From Gemmatimonadota bacterium (GTDB taxonomy: Bacteria; Gemmatimonadota; Gemmatimonadetes; Longimicrobiales; Gaopeijiaceae), in the NCBI GenBank assembly GCA_002731735.1, contig PCCM01000073.1, positions 6,062-19,485 of the forward strand: 13,424 nt of DNA, given 5' to 3'. Of this stretch, positions 13,082 to 13,424 are shown one piece after another. Positions within the stretch are counted from its first letter, which is position 1. Each line of letters opens with the position of its first letter. The notes below the pieces were generated by a model that did not search any database, was not told the DNA's origin, and saw only the letters and a program-made list of their open reading frames with translations. The translations under genes were made by a program, and so were the position numbers.

Positions 13082-13424
13082 CCGAGTCCTTCCAGCGGGC
13101 CCTGGACCTCATCGGCGTCCCCACCGACTACCACCGTCATCTCGTCGGGGCGGATACAGCCGCGTGCGGCCTCACAGGCTTCTTCGAGCGTCACACTGCG
13201 AATACGATCTCGATAGTCCGCATAATAGTCGTCCGGGAGATCGTAGACGAGAAGCTCCGCAATCCGGGCCGCGATCTGGCCGGTTGTTTCCAACTCGAGC
13301 GGGAATACGCCCGCGAGGTAGTCCCGAGCGGCATCAACCTCCTCTGCGGTCGGCCCATCCGCGACCAGAGTGGTGATCTCGGAGACCGCCTCGCGTACGG
13401 CGTCGGCCGTGACGTCGGTACCCA
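13048..13424 (-). CDS. M16-family peptidase (insulinase/processing-peptidase-like), C-terminal end (cut by window edge)
   Basis: About 125 C-terminal residues are visible, with the frame open to the window end. The segment with PLELETTGQIAARIAELLVY, then DLPDDYYADYRDRIRSVT and ARGCIRPDEMTVVVGGDADE matches the last domain of M16 zinc peptidases and their inactive partners, where LPxDYY and a final VVVGD-like strand are typical. The catalytic HxxEH motif belongs to the N-terminal half and is not in view, so whether this chain is the active or the non-catalytic member of a pair cannot be said. Many such bacterial proteins are exported. It ends in TGA at 13048-13050 and overlaps the Nudix start by 34 nt, so the two were probably cotranscribed. 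Confidence 0.85.
   Translation of the reverse strand, partial: GTDVTADAVREAVSEITTLVADGPTAEEVDAARDYLAGVFPLELETTGQIAARIAELLVYDLPDDYYADYRDRIRSVTLEEACEAARGCIRPDEMTVVVGGDADEVQGPLEGLGWGTVTVVEAV

Noticed and set aside
1..13424. CRISPR array, tRNA or rRNA genes, transposase or phage genes
   Set aside because: No regularly spaced direct repeats, no tRNA or rRNA signature and no recombinase or phage protein motifs were seen in the coding frames; nearly all sequence is accounted for by the listed genes.

Overview
The window is a GC-rich bacterial chromosome segment of the Gram-negative type. It carries a SPOR-domain protein with a signal peptide, a TonB C-terminal domain on a probable lipoprotein, and an ECF sigma factor next to a zinc-finger anti-sigma factor. 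It holds housekeeping genes (mutS, holA, cystathionine beta-synthase, ddl, copA) rather than phage or plasmid genes. The mix would suit Gemmatimonadota or a related environmental phylum, but that placement is an inference from gene content and style, not a measurement.

Layout. All genes but one are on the minus strand. (1) Positions 1-4841, transcribed leftwards: mutS, a small TonB-domain lipoprotein that starts on a TTG overlapping the mutS stop, cystathionine beta-synthase, and the first part of D-Ala-D-Ala ligase, cut by the window edge. A promoter candidate lies upstream of mutS at 4925-4953. (2) Positions 4981-6099: the only plus-strand gene, a GT4-type glycosyltransferase, divergent from mutS and convergent with the copper operon. 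(3) Positions 6122-12255, transcribed leftwards: ECF sigma factor, anti-sigma factor, holA, TPR/SPOR envelope protein, a degenerate receiver protein with a C-terminal membrane helix, the copper-exporting ATPase copA, and a 29-residue membrane ORF coupled to the copA stop. From the anti-sigma factor onwards the gaps are 45 nt or less or the genes overlap, so this may be one transcript. (4) Positions 12269-13424: a Nudix hydrolase gene broken by two frameshifts, and the C-terminal end of an M16-family peptidase. No gap without a gene exceeds 300 bases. No tRNA, rRNA, CRISPR array or complete mobile element was seen.

The most unusual points are these. The receiver has lost the segment that carries the phosphoacceptor aspartate. 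The Nudix gene is disrupted at a (TA)5 tract and again at a CCCGGG site. The micro-ORF after copA looks like the membrane anchor of a cupredoxin whose copper-binding domain is missing. A perfect 12-bp inverted repeat overlaps the only Shine-Dalgarno-like sequence before the anti-sigma gene. A 20-bp element occurs twice, inverted, at gene junctions 6.7 kb apart. I found no convincing new multi-gene system; these are local anomalies in a mostly ordinary region.
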